Source: DASZJY01 sp036260255
Lineage (GTDB): Bacteria > Actinomycetota > Acidimicrobiia > Acidimicrobiales > AC-14
DNA length: 21,514 nucleotides
Direction: 5' to 3'
NCBI GenBank assembly: GCA_036260255.1
Contig: DATAAF010000018.1
Coordinates: 1 to 21,514 of the forward strand
The notes under the pieces are model-generated. The model made no database searches. It was given only the letters and a program-made list of their open reading frames with translations, and was not told the origin of the DNA. Each line of letters begins with the position of its first letter. Within the stretch, counting starts at the first letter, position 1. The translations under genes and the position numbers were made by a program. Of the stretch, positions 20,827 to 21,514 are shown in pieces.

Positions 20827-21462
20827 ATGGGGTTGGGGGACAGGGAGGAAGGCCAGAGGGGGCAGGCGAACCGAGCTGGTGACACGACCGTTGGGGACCT
20901 GGTGCGGGCGGCCGCCGACGGTGACCAGGTCGCGTGGACGGCGCTGGTCGAGCGTTTCTCGGGTCTGGTCTGGGCGGTGGCCCGGGCCCACCGGCTGAGC
21001 AGGGCCGACGCCGCCGACGTCAGCCAGACCACCTGGATGCGCCTGGTCGAGCACCTCGGCGACATCCGTCATCCCGAGCGGGTCGGCGCCTGGCTGTCGG
21101 CCACCGCCCGCCACGAGTGCCTGCGGGTGATCCGCAAGTCGGGCCGGGCCGTGCCCACCGAGCTCGATGACGACCACCTGGCTGACGGCGGGGTCGACGC
21201 CGAGGTCGAGCTGGACGCCCGCCTGGACGCCGAGCACCACTACGAGGCGCTGTGGACGGCCTTCGAGCGCCTCCCCGAGCGGGGCCGAGCGCTGCTGCGG
21301 GTGCTGATGGCCGATCCGGCGCCGAGCTACGCCGAGGCGGCGGCCGCCCTGGGCATGCCCATCGGGAGCCTGGGCCCGACCCGTGCCCGGTGCCTCGAGC
21401 GGCTGCGCAACAGCCCCGAGCTGGCCGCCCTCGCCGGCGAGCTCACCGGCTCGGCGGTGTAG
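20827..21462 (+). CDS. ECF-type RNA polymerase sigma factor
   Basis: A 211-residue sigma-70 family protein. Sigma region 2 is at about residues 24-105 (GDQVAWTALVERFSGLVWAV, LSRADAADVSQTTWMRLVEH, GAWLSATARHECLRVIRKSG). An acidic linker (TELDDDHLADGGVDAEVELD) follows, then region 4 at about 135-195 (ALWTAFERLPERGRALLRVL, SYAEAAAALGMPIGSLGPTR and ARCLERLR). There is no region 1.1 or 3, as in ECF factors. It directs RNA polymerase to a specific set of promoters. The ATG at 20827 has a strong ribosome site (AGGAGGAGC). No anti-sigma gene overlaps its end; two hairpins follow, so it appears monocistronic, at least at its 3' side. Its target promoters cannot be read here. Confidence 0.95.
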   Translation: MGLGDREEGQRGQANRAGDTTVGDLVRAAADGDQVAWTALVERFSGLVWAVARAHRLSRADAADVSQTTWMRLVEHLGDIRHPERVGAWLSATARHECLRVIRKSGRAVPTELDDDHLADGGVDAEVELDARLDAEHHYEALWTAFERLPERGRALLRVLMADPAPSYAEAAAALGMPIGSLGPTRARCLERLRNSPELAALAGELTGSAV

Positions 21463-21464
21463 CC

Positions 21465-21479
21465 GGCGGCTTCGCCGCC
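21465..21479 (+). terminator. terminator-like hairpin after the sigma-factor gene
   Basis: GGCGGC (21465-21470), loop TTC and GCCGCC (21474-21479) form a perfect 6-base stem starting 3 bases past the stop codon. It forms the first half of a tandem hairpin end signal. Confidence 0.55.
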
Positions 21480-21481
21480 CC

Positions 21482-21503
21482 GGGCGGGGCCCCAACCCCG
21501 CCC
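21482..21503 (+). terminator. second terminator-like hairpin after the sigma-factor gene
   Basis: GGGCGGGG (21482-21489) pairs perfectly with CCCCGCCC (21496-21503) across the 6-base loop CCCCAA. Tandem GC-rich hairpins without a U-run are typical ends of high-GC transcripts. Confidence 0.6.
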
Positions 21504-21514
21504 TCCTCCGAGCG

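Noticed and set aside
1..21514. CRISPR arrays, tRNA or rRNA genes, insertion sequences and phage genes
   Set aside because: No direct-repeat series, tRNA cloverleaf, rRNA segment or transposase/integrase motif was seen on reading; only the inverted repeat at 14000-14110 is mobile-element-like.

Overview
The window is high-GC DNA (by eye about 70% or more) with frequent GTG starts, many 4-base stop/start overlaps and almost no space between genes. The gene content suggests an actinobacterium: a resuscitation-promoting-factor-type transglycosylase, an RsbW/SpoIIE partner-switching set, a MshB-like PIG-L deacetylase, a stand-alone LigD polymerase domain and an F420/flavin luciferase-like oxidoreductase. 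I cannot name the genus; a deep lineage such as Acidimicrobiia would fit but is not shown by the sequence. No rRNA, tRNA, CRISPR array, transposase or phage gene was seen. No gene-free stretch reaches 300 bases (the longest is about 170, at 7603-7771). Region 1 (1-7602, minus strand) is one tight operon read right to left: NodU/CmcH-type carbamoyltransferase, GT2-GmhB fusion, GT9 heptosyltransferase-like enzyme, two GT4-type glycosyltransferases, sedoheptulose-7-phosphate isomerase (gmhA), and the N-terminal part of a heptose-7-phosphate kinase (hldE/rfaE1) cut by the window edge. All six junctions are 4-base ATGA/GTGA overlaps. Together they should make an activated heptose, transfer heptose and other sugars, and carbamoylate the product; the final glycan is unknown. 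Region 2 (7603-12907) is a regulatory and stress neighbourhood: an unrecognised protein diverging from the heptose operon across a 14-base palindrome; a membrane-anchored SpoIIE/PP2C phosphatase; a strong bidirectional terminator; a very small protein; a two-gene unit of an RsbW-like ATP-binding protein plus a partner of unknown function; a small helical protein; a secreted coiled-coil transglycosylase; and a PfpI/DJ-1 protein. Region 3 (12981-15194) carries a luciferase-like oxidoreductase and a LigD-type polymerase/primase, separated by a 111-base near-perfect inverted repeat that looks like a small repeat element or a strong structural signal. Region 4 (15274-17867) has two small membrane or exported proteins of unknown function followed by a KhtTU-like K+/H+ antiporter pair (TrkA-C regulatory subunit overlapping a CPA2 antiporter). 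Region 5 (17881-20714) is a two-gene unit: a class-V PLP enzyme with a cysteine-desulfurase-like active-site loop, overlapping by 4 bases a PIG-L deacetylase whose fold is interrupted by a complete cyclic-nucleotide-binding domain. This is the most unusual protein in the window. Region 6 (20715-21514) holds an ECF-type sigma factor preceded by a perfect 16-base palindrome and followed by two terminator-like hairpins.
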